NCBI GenBank assembly: GCA_031296325.1
Contig: JARLFY010000034.1
Location: forward strand, 1-52,201
Direction: 5' to 3'
Length of the DNA: 52,201 nt
DNA from: Acidobacteriaceae bacterium
GTDB taxonomy: Bacteria > Acidobacteriota > Terriglobia > Terriglobales > Acidobacteriaceae
In this document: positions 50,168 through 52,201 of the stretch, in pieces
Layout of the letters: each line of letters starts with the position of its first letter
Position numbering within the stretch: the first letter of the stretch is position 1
Made by a program: the position numbers and the translations under genes
The notes under the pieces: generated by a model
Told to the model about the DNA's origin: nothing
Database searches by the model: none
The model's input: only the letters and a program-made list of their open reading frames with translations

Positions 50168-50959
50168 CTACTTCTTCTGTCGCCCGAAGCGGTAGACCAG
50201 CCCCATCTCGAAGCCGGCGTTGTTCTCGACCGTTCCGCCGAAGGTTGTTGCGGTGTAGCTGGGCGTCATGCGGAAGGCGAGGTTGGGATACATGTTCAGA
50301 TCCAGATTTGCGCCGACCGAGAAGGCTGGGCGCGCGTTGGTCGAAGGCCAGAAGCCGAGTTGCGCCGAGGAGAGTCCGCGCGCTCCGCTATCGAATTTTC
50401 CGATGGCCGGACCGCCAAGGACGAAGGCGCTCAGAGCCGTCTTCTCCTTCATGCGGAAGCGATAGGTCGGGCCGACGAGGAACGGATATTCGGAGATCTG
50501 CGGGTTGCCAACGTAGGCCGCAGACGGATTGTAGTTGCCGATCTTGGCGTTGCCGTAGGCTCCGCGAACCTCTCCGGTCAGGCCGAGCTTCGGAGTGAAG
50601 TAATAGGTCGTGTTGGCCCAGAAGGTGATCTCGCTGTTCTTCTGGGTGAACTCGCCGGAGCGGAAGCGCATGTATCCGCCGCCGCCTGCCGCCTCCCAGC
50701 GATGGCCGTAGGTGTCGGCGATCTGTCGCGCGATGCGCGCCCTGCGATTGGCGTTGGATTCGCGGCCGCTCTTGCGCGCGTTCTGCGCCAAAGCGGAAGA
50801 GGAGGCCAGCAACACGACCATCAGAACTGCGAGCAAATTCTGTATGCTTATACTGAAGCGGAACGGCGAACGAAAGATCAACGAGAACTCCTGCGTGCGT
50901 CTCCATTTTGAACTGCTGGAGACGAGGTCGGTGCGACGGACTTGTCCGCTCGCAACCAT
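50168..50959 (-). CDS. Outer-membrane beta-barrel protein, small
   Basis: 263 aa if started at 50959. The signal-peptide core NLLAVLMVVLLASSSALAQ comes only after ~40 residues, so the start may lie further in (a TTG at about 50836 gives a normal signal peptide). After the signal peptide: a short basic region (RKSGRESNANRRARI), then alternating hydrophobic/aromatic strands (GGGGYMRFRSGEF, TFWANTTYYFTPKLGL, YPFLVGPTYRFRMKEKTAL, GFEMGLVYRFG) as in OmpA/OmpW-like 8-strand barrels. Ligand unknown. Divergent from the cytochrome gene. Confidence 0.75.
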   Translation of the reverse strand: MVASGQVRRTDLVSSSSKWRRTQEFSLIFRSPFRFSISIQNLLAVLMVVLLASSSALAQNARKSGRESNANRRARIARQIADTYGHRWEAAGGGGYMRFRSGEFTQKNSEITFWANTTYYFTPKLGLTGEVRGAYGNAKIGNYNPSAAYVGNPQISEYPFLVGPTYRFRMKEKTALSAFVLGGPAIGKFDSGARGLSSAQLGFWPSTNARPAFSVGANLDLNMYPNLAFRMTPSYTATTFGGTVENNAGFEMGLVYRFGRQKK

Positions 50960-51033
50960 TTCCTATTAGAACATCCAATGCGCCCGATGGAGTAGACAAC
51001 TCGCACGGAGCGGGGAAGAAGGAGAGGATTTCG

Positions 51034-51609
51034 ATGGCAAACCACCAATCTTTCGGCAGAGATTCGAACCGTGGAGGCGGTACCGGCAAACTCTTGCTCG
51101 GATTTCTGCTGGGCATCGTCTTTGTAGCAGGCGCCGCCGCCGCCTATCTGCGCTGGGGTTCGCTGCCGGTGGCGACCGCCGACAAGCCCTTCCCGTACGA
51201 GAAGGCGATCGTCAGCGTACCGCTGAAGGCGCGCATCGGTAGCCAGATGCAGACCGCGCCGTTCGGCGTCGGCGAGGACGTCTACGAGGGCGGAGCGCAC
51301 GTCTACCGTACGCAGTGCGCCAGTTGCCACGGAACGCCCGGCCACGACGTCGCCTTCGCCAAGCAGATGTACCCAGCCGCACCGCAGCTCTGGAAGAAGC
51401 ATACACACCACAACGTGACCGGAATCGGCGTCAGCGACGACGAACCCGGCGAGACCTACTGGAAGGTCGCCAACGGCATTCGGTTGACCGGGATGCCCGC
51501 CTACAACCACGTTCTCAGCGACACGCAGATGTGGCAGGTGACGCTGCTGCTGAAGAATGCCGATCAGCCGCTGCCCGATCCCGTGATGCATATTCTAACC
51601 ACGCCGTAG
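51034..51609 (+). CDS. Membrane-anchored monohaem cytochrome c
   Basis: 191 aa from ATG 51034, with GGAGAGG 6-7 nt upstream; the frame is open earlier but lacks support. An N-terminal TM anchor (about 18-38, KLLLGFLLGIVFVAGAAAAY) is followed by a periplasmic class I cytochrome c domain with CASCH (C95, C98, H99) and a likely axial Met 154 in LTGMPAYNH. Electron carrier on the outer face of the cytoplasmic membrane; donor and acceptor are not indicated by the neighbours. Confidence 0.9.
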   Translation: MANHQSFGRDSNRGGGTGKLLLGFLLGIVFVAGAAAAYLRWGSLPVATADKPFPYEKAIVSVPLKARIGSQMQTAPFGVGEDVYEGGAHVYRTQCASCHGTPGHDVAFAKQMYPAAPQLWKKHTHHNVTGIGVSDDEPGETYWKVANGIRLTGMPAYNHVLSDTQMWQVTLLLKNADQPLPDPVMHILTTP

Positions 51610-51949
51610 CGGACGATTATGCGTGCTTTATTTCTTGATATATACGATTTGGTATATACTTTAAGACCTTTGCTTTCCTATTCAGAATCCATCAAAAGAG
51701 AAAGGCCCGACGCACTCGCCGGACCTTTCTCTTTTTTGATGTGCTTCTTTAATTATAAGATTCTGGGCATAACTGGAATGCCAACTGATTTTAGGTGGTA
51801 AGTTATTGATTAAGTTTGCTTTACGGGAAAAAGGTGGGACGCGGGAGCTTGACATGCGGGTTTGCTGCGGTTTGTTGTCAGGGTTTATCGGTCGTTGGTG
51901 GAAGTCGTGGGGCTGAAGATCCGCCCTACGACTGCAACCAACGGCTGAC
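51610..51949. other. Intergenic region 51610-51949
   Basis: AT-rich stretch with the bidirectional terminator (51694-51737), then a segment at 51765-51813 similar to 7618-7661, then about 130 nt with no recognised structure before the end of lspA. Confidence 0.5.
51694..51737 (+). terminator. Bidirectional intrinsic terminator
   Basis: AAAAGAGAAAGG (51694-51705) pairs with CCTTTCTCTTTT (51724-51735), with an inner CCG/CGG extension across a loop. An A run on one side and a T run on the other allow use from both strands, between the converging cytochrome and lspA genes. Confidence 0.85.
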
Positions 51950-52201
51950 TCAGTGTTGGCAGTCGCTGGACTGGGGAAGAAAAATCTCCAACAGCAGCAG
52001 GCACGCGCCGACGACGATAGCGCTATCCGCCACATTGAAGTCCGGCCAGTTGTAGTGGTAGATCTTCACCGCGAGAAAGTCCACGACGTGGTGGAAGCGG
52101 ATGCGGTCGTACATGTTGCCGATGGCTCCGCCCAGGATCAACGCCAGCGAGACCGAGGTGAGGTTGAGCGTGCGCCCCGTGCGCCAGAGCATCGCCAGAA
52201 C
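51950..52201 (-). CDS. lspA: Lipoprotein signal peptidase LspA, C-terminal part (partial)
   Basis: 84 codons visible; the N-terminal half lies beyond the right edge. Recognisable by '[18 protein letters not shown]', then HHVVDF with the first catalytic Asp and FNVADS with the second, at the expected spacing, inside the last two TM helices. LspA removes the signal peptide from prolipoproteins in the cytoplasmic membrane after Lgt acts; several such lipoproteins are encoded in this window. The frame is open to the window edge. Confidence 0.93.
   Translation of the reverse strand, partial: VLAMLWRTGRTLNLTSVSLALILGGAIGNMYDRIRFHHVVDFLAVKIYHYNWPDFNVADSAIVVGACLLLLEIFLPQSSDCQH

Overview
The window looks like chromosome of an Acidobacteriota member of the Terriglobia/Acidobacteriaceae type (Granulicella, Terriglobus or Edaphobacter-like). 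The grounds are two Oar-like TonB-dependent receptors with carboxypeptidase-regulatory N-domains, a VWFA protein of the acidobacterial type, beta-propeller lipoproteins, a moderately high-GC coding style and many dispersed stem-loop repeats. The genus assignment is inference. I see no rRNA, tRNA, CRISPR array, transposase or phage gene.

Layout. 1-5960: tail of a TonB receptor, an MCE/MlaD-type protein with five exact 34-residue repeats, and three tandem beta-propeller lipoproteins ending at a strong terminator. 6301-11563: acyltransferase-3 (minus), an ABC-F ATPase and an Ig-like lipoprotein, separated by repeat-rich spacers. 11821-15034: inorganic pyrophosphatase (minus), orphan purS, a GT87-type glycosyltransferase (minus) and a small coiled-coil protein. 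15129-18683: a minus-strand run of polymerase-like membrane protein, ada and a short-chain dehydrogenase. 18965-23469: a short RodZ-like HTH/TM protein and a full Oar-like receptor. 23709-29543: metK, then an envelope-type locus of ECF sigma factor, zf-HC2/HEAT anti-sigma candidate, double-PDZ protein and VWFA protein. 29712-35117: an ACT-domain protein (minus) and tldD/tldE, split by two duplicated zinc-ribbon-like genes plus hicAB. 35468-41629: HAD-UbiA fusion, pheS, an unrelated P-loop ATPase and pheT. 41915-46517: PDZ/7TM/GAF/PAS histidine kinase and an NtrC-type regulator. 46628-50959 (minus): purK, purE, a DUF3592-like protein, holB and an outer-membrane beta-barrel. 51034-52201: an anchored cytochrome c and the C-terminal half of lspA.

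Three themes cross the window. First, a family of about 14 non-coding elements (about 100-160 bp) has imperfect terminal inverted repeats (tips TAGAGC...GCTCTA) and a GGAATGACA core, and is often placed right at a stop codon. Second, at least seven genes have a TATAAT-like hexamer only 6-8 nt before the start codon, which points to leaderless mRNAs. Third, conserved gene pairs are broken by accessory cargo: a P-loop ATPase under a 15-bp palindrome sits between pheS and pheT, and the zinc-ribbon pair plus hicAB, bounded by two elements of one subtype, sits between tldD and tldE. PheT also lacks its usual N-terminal tRNA-binding OB domain. These interrupted operons and the repeat family are the strongest candidates for something undescribed.
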